From contig AXWR01000020.1 in the NCBI GenBank assembly GCA_000482765.1, forward strand, positions 1 to 57,307: a stretch of 57,307 nucleotides of DNA, given 5' to 3'. The notes below the pieces were generated by a model that made no database searches, was not told where the DNA came from, and saw nothing but the letters and a program-made list of their open reading frames with translations. This DNA comes from Meiothermus taiwanensis DSM 14542 (GTDB taxonomy: Bacteria; Deinococcota; Deinococci; Deinococcales; Thermaceae). A program made the translations under genes and the position numbers. Of this stretch, positions 25,134 through 32,881 are shown in pieces (the stretch's first letter is position 1; each line of letters starts with the position of its first letter).

Positions 25134-25919
25134 CTAGGCCCCCATGCCGGAGAACTGCCGAAGCCCTTTGCGCCATAGCCAGCGGTTGATCACCCAGAAG
25201 ACCGCAAACCAGATCCCCAGCACCAAGAAGCCCTGCCCCACCCCACCGGGCACCGGCAGCCCGGCAAACAGCGCCGCCGGGAAGTAGACCAGGTAGGGGA
25301 AGGGCGTGAAGAGCGCAAGGTTGCGCACGGCTTCGGGAAATACCGAGAGGGGGGCAATCAGGCCCGACAAAAACAGGTAGGCCACAAACCATAGCTCCTC
25401 CACTGCAGCCCCGCGCTCGGTCCAGAAGCACAGCATGGCGAAGGTGTACTGCATCAGAAAGCGCAGCAAAAAAGCCGCCAGCGAGGCTGCCAGGCCCAGC
25501 AACACCCCCTCTACATCGGGCACAAAGCGGGCCTGTGGATACACCAGCAGAAAAACCGCCACAATCAACAGGCCAAAGGGCAGCCGGGTCAGGCGCTCGG
25601 CCAGGTGCTGCATCAGGTGATCCCAGCCGGGGTCAATGGGCTTCAAGAGCTTGAACGATAAGCGCCCCTGCACCACGTCGTCCTGAAACTCCCAGATCAC
25701 CCAGACGATGGTGAGCTGGCGCACTAGAAATACGCACAGAAAGTAGCGGGCAAACTCCGGGGCCGAAAGTGCAAAGTCACCCCCTTCCGCAGCCTGGGTC
25801 CAGACCCCCATCAGAATAAGGGGCAGCATGGCCGAAAGGGCCCAGAGCAGCACCTCAGCGCGGTATTCCAGGAAGTAGGCATACCAGGTGGTCAAAAGAG
25901 CACGGAGTTTGCGTAACAC
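25134..25919 (-). CDS. ABC-2 family membrane protein (permease)
   Basis: A 261-residue membrane protein with about six helices. The segment VIWEFQDDVVQGRLSFKLLK, then PIDPGW, is typical of ABC-2 permeases of the DUF990 type. These normally form a transporter with a second permease and an ATPase. Neither partner is next to it here: neighbours are UspA upstream and the HAD-pur operon downstream. Partners may be elsewhere in the genome. Exported substrate unknown. Confidence 0.78.
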   Translation of the reverse strand: MLRKLRALLTTWYAYFLEYRAEVLLWALSAMLPLILMGVWTQAAEGGDFALSAPEFARYFLCVFLVRQLTIVWVIWEFQDDVVQGRLSFKLLKPIDPGWDHLMQHLAERLTRLPFGLLIVAVFLLVYPQARFVPDVEGVLLGLAASLAAFLLRFLMQYTFAMLCFWTERGAAVEELWFVAYLFLSGLIAPLSVFPEAVRNLALFTPFPYLVYFPAALFAGLPVPGGVGQGFLVLGIWFAVFWVINRWLWRKGLRQFSGMGA

Positions 25920-25962
25920 CCCTTTAGTTTAGGCCAACCACCCGCCCGCCGCGCTGAGGCCC

Positions 25963-26397
25963 TTACTTGCAGCGCAGCACCAGCACCGGTCTTTCCGAAC
26001 GATGCAACACAGCCTCGGTCACCGAGCCCAGCATGAAACGATCCAGCCCGCTGCGTCCGTGGGTGCCCATCACAATCAGGTCGTGGTTTTTGGCCTCGGC
26101 CAGGATGGCCTCCACCGGCCTGGCCTCCACCAGCTTGGTTTCGGCCTCTACCCCAACCGTCTGGGCCAGTTCGGCGGCTTTGCTCAGGGCTTCGCTCCCT
26201 ACCCGCTTGAGATCCTCGAGCAGCTCGAGGCCATAAGGTACGCTCTCGGGGCTAATCCAGAAGCTCGAGCTGATATTCTCCAGGGCGTACAAGAAGGTCA
26301 CCCGAGCCCCCATGTTTTTTGCGACTTCCAGACCCTCGCGAATGGCCTGCTGGCTGCAGTTACTGCCGTCGGTGGGCATTAGGATTCGTTTGTACAT
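25963..26397 (-). CDS. Universal stress protein (UspA family, ATP-binding type)
   Basis: A 144-residue single Usp domain. It starts KRILMPTDGSNCSQQAI, and the C-terminal GTHGRSGLDRFMLGSVTEAV matches the G-2x-G-9x-G-S/T motif of ATP-binding members. VLHRSERPVLVLR closes the domain. Such proteins accumulate in stress or growth arrest. GGGAGG precedes the ATG. It is divergent from pilT. The 244-bp gap between them holds two GTAACGC copies (near 26475 and 26495) and AT-rich DNA but no gene. Confidence 0.9.
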   Translation of the reverse strand: MYKRILMPTDGSNCSQQAIREGLEVAKNMGARVTFLYALENISSSFWISPESVPYGLELLEDLKRVGSEALSKAAELAQTVGVEAETKLVEARPVEAILAEAKNHDLIVMGTHGRSGLDRFMLGSVTEAVLHRSERPVLVLRCK

Positions 26398-26641
26398 GGC
26401 ACCCTCCCTGTCTTGGCTGTTTCCAGTCTAATACCCTGCACCCAGGACGAAAGCCCCCCGCGCTCGAGCCTCGTAACGCATTAGCCCAGCCGCGTAACGC
26501 TCCCATTATGCAAAAAAATGCGATTTTTACGTGATTTTCTGCTACATGCCTGTCAAGCGCAAATAAACAAAATTAACGTAACAGCCGGGTGTGCAGGGGG
26601 CCAGGTCGTTTTACAAAACCCTCCTACAATCGCAATTGCTT

Positions 26642-27754
26642 ATGACCTTTCCTGAACTGCTCGCCAACTTGGTCGCCAAAGGCGTTTCTGATATCCACCT
26701 GCACGTGGGCCTGCCCATCATGGCCCGCCTGCATGGCCGGCTTATCCCCATTACTCAAAGCCCGCTTACCCCTCAATACACCGAGGCACTGGTAGACTTG
26801 ATGTGCAACGAACGGCAGAAAACCCTCTTCGCCGAACGCAGCCAGGTAGACCTGGCCTATGGCGTGCCGGGTGTGGCCCGTTTTAGGGTTAACCTGTTCA
26901 AGCAGCGCGGCTCGGTGAGCTGTGTAATGCGGGTGGTCAACTCCGACGAGAGCAAGCTCAAAATCGTCTCACTACCCCAAGACACCATCAACTACTTCCG
27001 CGATAAAGAAAAGGGCCTGGTGCTGGTCACCGGCCCCACCGGCTCAGGAAAATCCACCACCCTGGCCCGCATCATCGATGAGATCAACCAGCACCACTCC
27101 AAGATGATCGTCACCCTGGAGGATCCCATCGAGTACCTGCACCGCAGCAAGAAATCTATTGTTGTGCAGCGGGAGATTGGACAGGATGCCCCCAGCTTTA
27201 AAGACGGGCTGGTCGCAGCCATGCGCCAGGATCCCGATGTCATCATGATCGGCGAGATTCGCGATCACGCCACCGCCGCCGCTGCTTTGGAAGCGGCCCA
27301 GACCGGCCACCTGGTCTTCTCCACCCTGCACACCCTCGACACCGTGCGCACCGTCAACCGGGTGCTCGACCTGTTCCCCCCCCACGAGCGGGAGGTGGCC
27401 CGCATCCTCTTTGCTGAGTCGCTGGTGGGAATTGTTTCTCAGCGGCTTCTGCCTAGCAAACAAGGGGGGCGGGTGTGCGCCATGGAAATCCTCAAGGGCA
27501 ACCTGCGCATTCGCGATCTCATTCGAGACCCCGAGCGCACCAACGAAATCTACGAGGCCCTCAAGGACTCCTCGCTGGATGGGATGCAGACCTTCGATGA
27601 CCATCTGGCCGAGCTCTACGCCCGCGACCAAATCGACCTGGAGACCGCCCTGGCCCACGCCACCAGCGCCCAGTATGTCAAGGTCAAGGCCCTGCAGATC
27701 AACGCAGCCCGCCAGACCCTTATTGACGAATCGGTGGTGCAACAGAGCAACTGA
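26642..27754 (+). CDS. pilT: Type IV pilus retraction ATPase PilT
   Basis: A 370-residue secretion ATPase that powers pilus retraction, twitching and DNA uptake. The N-terminal PAS-like domain begins LVAKGVSDIHLHVGLP. Walker A is GPTGSGKSTT (about residue 130), the Asp box follows in VTLEDPIEYLH, Walker B is VIMIGEIRD, and the His box is TGHLVFSTLHT. ATG 26642 is chosen by family alignment; TACAAT at 26625-26630 is a possible -10 box. No other pilus genes are nearby. Its TGA stop overlaps the end of repeat copy C. A PilU-like role cannot be excluded. Confidence 0.92.
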   Translation: MTFPELLANLVAKGVSDIHLHVGLPIMARLHGRLIPITQSPLTPQYTEALVDLMCNERQKTLFAERSQVDLAYGVPGVARFRVNLFKQRGSVSCVMRVVNSDESKLKIVSLPQDTINYFRDKEKGLVLVTGPTGSGKSTTLARIIDEINQHHSKMIVTLEDPIEYLHRSKKSIVVQREIGQDAPSFKDGLVAAMRQDPDVIMIGEIRDHATAAAALEAAQTGHLVFSTLHTLDTVRTVNRVLDLFPPHEREVARILFAESLVGIVSQRLLPSKQGGRVCAMEILKGNLRIRDLIRDPERTNEIYEALKDSSLDGMQTFDDHLAELYARDQIDLETALAHATSAQYVKVKALQINAARQTLIDESVVQQSN

Positions 27755-27912
27755 TACCAGATTCGCTTAGTCCGCCGCCTTCCGGCGCCGAACTAACCCG
27801 ACCGACGGGGTAGGCTTTCTTCGCCGAGCGTAGCGAGGGGTGGGCTCTAGGATGCAAAAAGATAGCCTCTGGAAGCTTTTGCTTTGGATGACTATCTTTT
27901 TGAATCCGGTAT
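27754..27912 (+). repeat. Inverted-repeat element copy C (long form)
   Basis: A 159-bp element starting ATACCAGATTCGC and ending TTGAATCCGGTAT, an imperfect inverted pair. It contains the CGCCGCCTTCCGGCGCCG hairpin, CTTCGCCGAGCGTAGCGAG, CTCTAGGAT and the AAAAAGATAG...CTATCTTTTT hairpin. The left end forms the TGA stop of pilT. Confidence 0.85.
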
Positions 27913-27973
27913 AAGATCCAGCCGTGGCGGCCCGAGCTTTGCCTTGCGGTGTCGAGCTGCTACAGCGGAGGCT

Positions 27974-28690
27974 TTATCTGGGCCTGCGATTGATTGCTGC
28001 CTGGTACAACACCACCCCCAGCGCCACCGCCGCGTTCAGGCTTTCAGCCCCTTCAGATAGAGGGATTCTGGCCAGTTCGTCGCAGTGCTCGGCCACCAGC
28101 CGGCGCATACCCTCGCCCTCGGAGCCGATTACAAGGGCCAAGGGGCGCTGGTAGTCGAGTTCGGCGATGGTTTTGCCAGCTTTGCCGCTGGTGCCGTAGA
28201 CCCAGACCCCTTGCTGTTTGAGCTGCTCGAGGTAGCGAGGAATGTTTTTGACCTGTAGCAAAGGGATTTTACTGGCTGTGCCTGCCGAGGCCTTCATCAC
28301 CAGGGCAGACAGCGGTGCGCTTCTGCGTTCTTCTGTTACCACTCCATGCGCCCCTAGGGCAAACGCGCTGCGGATGATGGCCCCATAGTTGCGTGGGTCG
28401 GTGATGCCGTCCAGCACCACCAGCAAAACCTGCTCACCGCGCTTTTTTGCCAGCCGAAAAGGGGCCTCGAGGTCGGCGTAGGCAAGCTCTGCAATCTCGG
28501 CCACCAGCCCTTGGTGCTGGGTGGTTCGCACCATCTGATCGAGTTGGATGCGCGGTACCGTTTGGTACGAAGCCCCCAGTTTGTCCAGCTCTCTTAAAAG
28601 CCAAGCTTCCACGCCCTTAGCTACCCAGACCTGCTCCACCCAGCCTTCGCGTAAGGCCTCCAAGACCGGGTTGCGCCCATAGATCAACAT
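27974..28690 (-). CDS. rlmB: 23S rRNA 2'-O-methyltransferase (RlmB/TrmH family)
   Basis: A 238-residue SPOUT enzyme. The N-terminal substrate-binding domain begins LIYGRNPVLEALREG. The knotted domain has motif 1 DGITDPRNYGAIIRSAFALG, motif 2 LALVIGSEGEGMRRLV and motif 3 IPLSEGAESLNAAVALGVVL. These fit RlmB, which methylates a guanosine of 23S rRNA, although other TrmH-family targets are possible. TAGACT (28702-28697) lies 6 nt before the ATG, giving a leaderless message. Confidence 0.9.
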   Translation of the reverse strand: MLIYGRNPVLEALREGWVEQVWVAKGVEAWLLRELDKLGASYQTVPRIQLDQMVRTTQHQGLVAEIAELAYADLEAPFRLAKKRGEQVLLVVLDGITDPRNYGAIIRSAFALGAHGVVTEERRSAPLSALVMKASAGTASKIPLLQVKNIPRYLEQLKQQGVWVYGTSGKAGKTIAELDYQRPLALVIGSEGEGMRRLVAEHCDELARIPLSEGAESLNAAVALGVVLYQAAINRRPR

Positions 28691-28778
28691 GGGAACAGTC
28701 TAAACTGACCGGTAGCTGGTGGCGGCCAGAAATTTTGATTTTTTTCAGCATCGCCGGGCTCTTTATGGGAACCGCTTT

Positions 28779-28910
28779 ATACCAGTTTCGCTTGAATCCT
28801 TCACCGCCATGGGCAGTCCGAGGTCAAGGATTCAAGCCGACAAAGGGGATAGAAAAGCATTTCGGCAGTACCGTTTAGACTTTCAAAAGTTAACGATACT
28901 GCCGGAATGC
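28779..28910. repeat. Two adjacent inverted repeats between rlmB and glnK
   Basis: The segment starts ATACCAGTTTCGCTT, close to the left end of the copy A-F family. It then holds CTTGAATCCTT/AAGGATTCAAG (28791-28801 and 28826-28836, perfect) and GCATTTCGGCAGTACCGTT/AACGATACTGCCGGAATGC (28857-28875 and 28892-28910, 17 of 19 pairs). No gene is seen between 28691 and 28953. It lies downstream of glnK and may terminate that operon or be a diverged element. Confidence 0.6.
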
Positions 28911-28953
28911 GTATCAGTCCTGACGACCCAGGTTTCTGCACACGCGGCTCGAG

Positions 28954-29304
28954 CTACGAGACCGGCGTCACCGCAGCAGTATCCTCCTCGCCAGTGCGAA
29001 TGCGGTAAACCTTCTCTACCGGGATCACAAAAATTTTGCCGTCCCCCACCTCGCCGGTGCGGGCCCCGGTCAGGATAGCCCGCACAGTTGGCTCAACAAA
29101 GTGGTCCGAAACGCCAATTTCCAGCCGAACCTTTTCGGAAAGCTCCATCTTTACGGTGGTGCCCCGGTAGGTTTCAACCCGCTCGGTCTCGCCACCGTGC
29201 CCCTGTATGCGGCTGATGGATAAACCCCGCACCTCGGCCTTGAAGAGGGCCTCGAGTACATCGTTGAGCTTTTCGCTCCGGATAATGGCAACAATCAGCT
29301 TCAT
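28954..29304 (-). CDS. glnK: Nitrogen regulatory protein P-II (GlnK)
   Basis: A 116-residue P-II signal protein that senses 2-oxoglutarate and ATP/ADP and blocks AmtB. MKLIVAIIRSEKLNDVLEAL opens the fold, and ILTGARTGEVGDGKIFVIPV is the B-loop region. The T-loop reads YRGTTVKMELSEKVRLE, so the Tyr uridylylated in enteric P-II (position 51) is Val. I recall the same T-loop in T. thermophilus GlnK. Regulation would then rely on effector binding alone. The gene follows amtB by 11 bp. ATG 29304 is preceded by an in-frame TTG. Confidence 0.95.
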   Translation of the reverse strand: MKLIVAIIRSEKLNDVLEALFKAEVRGLSISRIQGHGGETERVETYRGTTVKMELSEKVRLEIGVSDHFVEPTVRAILTGARTGEVGDGKIFVIPVEKVYRIRTGEEDTAAVTPVS

Positions 29305-29315
29305 CAAGCCCTCCC

Positions 29316-30677
29316 TTAGTCGGTGCCACCCGCTGGCTTGGGTCTGGCAGCCGGTAGAACGGTCTCGCTCTTTACCAGGATGGCCCCTTCACCGCTGGTG
29401 TAGGCCTCTTCACCATGCTGGCTGACATCCATGCCCACCCCTTCTTCCTTGGCAGTCGCCTTGAGGGGGGTGATGGCCCCCACCAGCTTAAGCAACACAA
29501 AGGTTATAGCTCCGCTGTACACCACCGCTATAAGCACGGCGAAGGCCTGGATCAGCACCTGGGCAGGATTGCCTGCAATCAGGCCATCAAACAAACCGTT
29601 GACCGACTTTTGCGCAAACACCCCGGTCAGGATCGCGCCCGTAATACCGCCAATCCCGTGCGCTGCAAACACATCCAACGAGTCATCCATCCCGCTCCTA
29701 GCCCGCCATAAGAGCACAAAATAGCTGGGGAAGGCTCCAATCGCCCCCATCACCAGTGCGTAGAAGGGGGCGACAAAAGCAGCCGCAGGGGTAATTACCA
29801 CCAGGCCCACCACAATCGCAGTAGCCAACCCCACGGCGGTCACCCGCCCCGTGCGCAACAGATCAATAAGCGACCACACCACAATGGTCGCAGCAGGGGC
29901 CAGGATGGTGTTGGTGAGGGCCAGCCCGGCCGTAGCACTGGCCGCCCAGGCGCTGCCGGCATTGAAGCCAAACCAGCCAAACCACAGCAGCGCAGCTCCC
30001 AGCAAAACAAAAGGCACGTTGTGCGGCAGGATGGCCTGCCGTCCGAAGTCTTTACGGGCCCCCAGCACCAGGGCCGCCACCACCGCGGCAATCCCGGAGT
30101 TGATATGCACCACCGTACCGCCAGCAAAGTCCCAGGCCCCCAGATCAGCCAGAAAACCGCCCCCCCAGACCCACTTGGCAATGGGGGCGTAGACCAAAAG
30201 GCTCCAGAGGGTGACGAACAGCAAAAAGGCCGGGAAGCGCATCCGCTCGACCACCGCCCCCGAGATTAGAGCAGCGGTGATGATGGCAAAGGTTCCCTGG
30301 AAGATCATCCAGAGCATGTGGGGAATGGTGAGGGAAACAATCGCCCCCTTGTTCTCCATACCCACGTTATTTAAGAACACGTAACGCAGGTCGCCAATGA
30401 AGTTGCCATCCCCGGAGAGGGCCAGGGTGTAGCCCAGCAAGGCCCAGGCCACGGCCACAAAGCCCAGCGCCGAGAAGCTCATCATCATGGTGTTAAGGGC
30501 GTTTTTAGAACGAACCATCCCCCCATAAAAGAAAGCCAGCGCTGGCGTCATTAGCAGAACCAGGCCGGTGGCTACCAGCATCCAGGCGGTGTCGGCAGCG
30601 TTGAACTCAGGGTCTTGGGCGAAAGCCAGGCCACCCAGCAATACCGTCAAGCCAAGCGGTAGTCGAAGGTTTTTCAT
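29316..30677 (-). CDS. amtB: Ammonium transporter AmtB
   Basis: A 453-residue inner-membrane channel for ammonium with a cleavable signal peptide (hydrophobic core, then AFAQ) and eleven expected helices. FYGGMVRSKNALNTMMMSF is the family signature. The twin pore histidines are in AGGTVVHINSGIAA and VFAAHGIGGITGA. AGGAGGTG lies 8 nt before the ATG. Upstream, TTGACA (30730-30725) and a weak TAGCCT (30706-30701), 18 bp apart, may form the promoter. It forms an operon with glnK. Confidence 0.95.
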   Translation of the reverse strand: MKNLRLPLGLTVLLGGLAFAQDPEFNAADTAWMLVATGLVLLMTPALAFFYGGMVRSKNALNTMMMSFSALGFVAVAWALLGYTLALSGDGNFIGDLRYVFLNNVGMENKGAIVSLTIPHMLWMIFQGTFAIITAALISGAVVERMRFPAFLLFVTLWSLLVYAPIAKWVWGGGFLADLGAWDFAGGTVVHINSGIAAVVAALVLGARKDFGRQAILPHNVPFVLLGAALLWFGWFGFNAGSAWAASATAGLALTNTILAPAATIVVWSLIDLLRTGRVTAVGLATAIVVGLVVITPAAAFVAPFYALVMGAIGAFPSYFVLLWRARSGMDDSLDVFAAHGIGGITGAILTGVFAQKSVNGLFDGLIAGNPAQVLIQAFAVLIAVVYSGAITFVLLKLVGAITPLKATAKEEGVGMDVSQHGEEAYTSGEGAILVKSETVLPAARPKPAGGTD

Positions 30678-30935
30678 CAACCCTTCACCTCCTGAGCACT
30701 AGGCTACCGATGGATTGTACAAATTGTCAATGCTTTTTGTGACATCTGTTAATATTTTTATTTACACTATGCAATTTACTGTAATGTAAGTCGCCTTATT
30801 TTGGACAATATATGCCAGATGTCCAGAAAAAATTTGACATACCCTGGATTCATGCGCCGGGCCACCGCGAGCTGTCCTACAATGCAATCCACCATACCCC
30901 CTACAACCCATTTGGCTCTAAACTAGAATTCGAGC

Positions 30936-31841
30936 ATGACCGAGCGGCAGCGGCGCATACTGCACCTTCTGGTAGATACCTACATCCAGACCCAAGCCCC
31001 CGTGCCTTCGGGGGTGCTGGCCCAGCAGTTGTCGCTTTCGCCGGCCACCGTGCGGTATGAGCTGATTGAGCTCGAGCAACAAGGCTTAATCGGCAAACCG
31101 CATACTTCGGCAGGTCGTGTACCCACCCGCGCCGGATTCCATCACTACGCGCTCTCCAAACTACCCCCCAACCCCTTGCCCCAGGCCATGCTGGAGAAAC
31201 TAGCCCAGGTGCTGGAGGATGCCGGCCCAAGGCGAGAAACGCTGCTGGTGCAGGTAGCCTCCAAGTTAGCCGGCTACCCCGCTACCCTGCGGCTACGGCC
31301 TCAGCGCGCACCCAAGCTTTTGCAGGTGCACCTTTCCAACCTGACATCTGGCAAAGTTTTGGCGGTGGCAGTGCTGGAAGGTGGACGGGTTCGCGAAGCC
31401 CGTATCGAGCTGTCCTTCACACCCACCGAAGCCCAGCTCAATGAGGCCGAGCAACGCTTGTACAAGGCCAACGGGCCGGTTAAGGCCAGCACACCTGCCA
31501 TGATGGAACTGTACGAATCCATCGGAAGGGCCTTCGCCCAGGGCAGCCAAGAAGAGTACCGCGAGGGAATGGGCCTCTTGCTTAGTGAGCCCGAAGCCCA
31601 AAACCCTCTATTCCTGCGCCAAGCCATTGCGGTGTTCGAGTCCCCCAGCGACTCCACCTTTACCCCGCCCGGCGGTGTGAATGTTCGGGTTGGTGAAAAT
31701 GAAGGGCTTTCGTTGGTGCAAGCCGGCATTAAGATCAACGACCAGATCGGCGAGCTGACCCTTCTAGGCCCGGTTCGCATGCGCTACGAAAGGGCCTTAT
31801 CGGTAGCTTTTACCATGAGCCAGGTGTACATGGGAAAGTGA
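30936..31841 (+). CDS. hrcA: Heat-inducible transcription repressor HrcA
   Basis: A 301-residue repressor of chaperone operons. The N-terminal winged helix reads ERQRRILHLLVDTYIQTQAP followed by LSPATVRYELIELEQQGLI, and HTSAGRVPTRAGFHHY is a signature motif. The C-terminal GAF-like part ends in IGELTLLGPVRMRYERALS. TAGAAT (30924-30929) is a -10 box 6 nt before the ATG. No CIRCE operator or chaperone gene is in the window, so its targets lie elsewhere. The 258-bp gap to amtB is AT-rich and holds no gene. Confidence 0.95.
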   Translation: MTERQRRILHLLVDTYIQTQAPVPSGVLAQQLSLSPATVRYELIELEQQGLIGKPHTSAGRVPTRAGFHHYALSKLPPNPLPQAMLEKLAQVLEDAGPRRETLLVQVASKLAGYPATLRLRPQRAPKLLQVHLSNLTSGKVLAVAVLEGGRVREARIELSFTPTEAQLNEAEQRLYKANGPVKASTPAMMELYESIGRAFAQGSQEEYREGMGLLLSEPEAQNPLFLRQAIAVFESPSDSTFTPPGGVNVRVGENEGLSLVQAGIKINDQIGELTLLGPVRMRYERALSVAFTMSQVYMGK

Positions 31842-31909
31842 CCAGGCCATACTGGAGGCGCTCTCAACCCTATGCATCTAAACCACAGCCCTGGACTATT
31901 CTTTTAAAT

Positions 31910-32617
31910 ATGCGCGTACAGGTGTTGTTGTTTGCCCTTTTCCGTGAGCAGGCCGGCCAGGCCCGGCTGCAGCTCGAGCTGCCCGAAGGTTCCACCGTGG
32001 CCGATGTCAAAGCCCTGCTGGAAGCCCAGTATCCCCTGCAGCTCAGCGGTGGACTGGCTGCCATCAACGAACAGCTCGCCCAACCCCACCAGCCACTCAA
32101 GGACGGTGACGAGCTGGCCTTCTTACCACCAGTATCGGGCGGATCCACTACACACGCTGCCGATCCAGCCCTGGCAAGCGGAAACGAAAGCTTTGGCCTG
32201 ACCTACGAAGCCCTGGCCCTACAACCCTGGATAGACTGGGCTTCAGACGAACCCTACGGCGCGGTGGTCAGCTTTCTGGGCACCACCCGTAGCCCCAACA
32301 AAGGCCTAGTGGTGAGCCATCTGGAGTACGAGGCCTACCCCAGCATGGCCGAGAAGGTAATGCAGCAGATTATCGCCGAGATGCGCACGCGCTGGGTGCT
32401 GGGCCGTGTGGCCTTGTGGCACCGCCTGGGCCGGGTGCTGCCGGGTGAAAGCTCGATCTTAATAGTGGTCTCGGCACCCCACCGCCCCGAGGCTTTCGAA
32501 GCCTGCCGCTATGCCATTGAGCGGGTCAAACAAATTCTTCCGGTTTGGAAAAAGGAATTCCTGCCCGACGGCTCCCATTGGGTAGAGGGGCATGCATCGG
32601 AGGAACACCGCCTTTAA
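31910..32617 (+). CDS. Molybdopterin synthase, MoaD-MoaE fusion
   Basis: A 235-residue fusion of the two subunits that put sulfur into the molybdenum cofactor. Residues 1-78 are MoaD: VQVLLFALFREQAG, ending LPPVSGG. Residues about 90-235 are MoaE: GAVVSFLGTTRSPNKG, then LWHRLGRVLPGESSILIVVS and the catalytic Lys region PVWKKEFLPDGSHWVEG. MoaD normally needs a free C-terminal Gly-Gly; here Gly77-Gly78 are followed by Ser-Thr, so cleavage is expected, as described for mycobacterial MoaX. ATG 31910 is chosen by MoaD alignment; TATTCT lies 7 nt upstream. An earlier start at 31838 would overlap hrcA. Confidence 0.93.
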   Translation: MRVQVLLFALFREQAGQARLQLELPEGSTVADVKALLEAQYPLQLSGGLAAINEQLAQPHQPLKDGDELAFLPPVSGGSTTHAADPALASGNESFGLTYEALALQPWIDWASDEPYGAVVSFLGTTRSPNKGLVVSHLEYEAYPSMAEKVMQQIIAEMRTRWVLGRVALWHRLGRVLPGESSILIVVSAPHRPEAFEACRYAIERVKQILPVWKKEFLPDGSHWVEGHASEEHRL

Positions 32618-32713
32618 CACCCTTTACAGCCTCCTGTCGGGAAGCCTCAATGCAAAGCATGAGAAAGACCGCCCTGGACTGAGTATCTACAACACCCCAA
32701 TTGTCCTGTCGCG

Positions 32714-32743
32714 TTGGACAAACGCGAGCGCCTATGCTATAAA
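32714..32743 (+). promoter_or_regulatory. rpsA: rpsA promoter
   Basis: TTGGAC (32714-32719) and an extended -10, TGC-TATAAA (32735-32743), are 18 bp apart. The predicted start is near 32750, leaving a leader of about 130 nt. Confidence 0.8.
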
Positions 32744-32766
32744 TGACAGGTATGTCTCAGCATAGG
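32731..32766. promoter_or_regulatory. Inverted repeat centred on the rpsA start point
   Basis: CCTATGCT (32731-32738) and AGCATAGG (32759-32766) are perfect inverted copies 20 bp apart. The first overlaps the extended -10 box, and the centre is close to the expected transcription start. It could be a repressor site. Confidence 0.5.
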
Positions 32767-32881
32767 GTCTAGAGTCCCTGGGGAGACAACCCGTCGCGCA
32801 GACCATCCACAGCCCAGTCCCAGAGCAATCTGGGCGGGGTTTTAGCGCGACGAACGGCAAAGGCAGAGAGGAAACAGGCGA
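32750..32881 (+). ncRNA. Structured 5' leader of rpsA
   Basis: The leader can form a closing stem CGTCGCGC (32792-32799) with GCGCGACG (32845-32852). Inside it a hairpin CCCAGA-GCAA-TCTGGG (32819-32834) has a GNRA-type loop, followed by CGGGGTTTT. S1 autoregulates through its leader in E. coli; a similar role here is an inference. A GAGAGGAAA site precedes the ATG. Confidence 0.5.
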
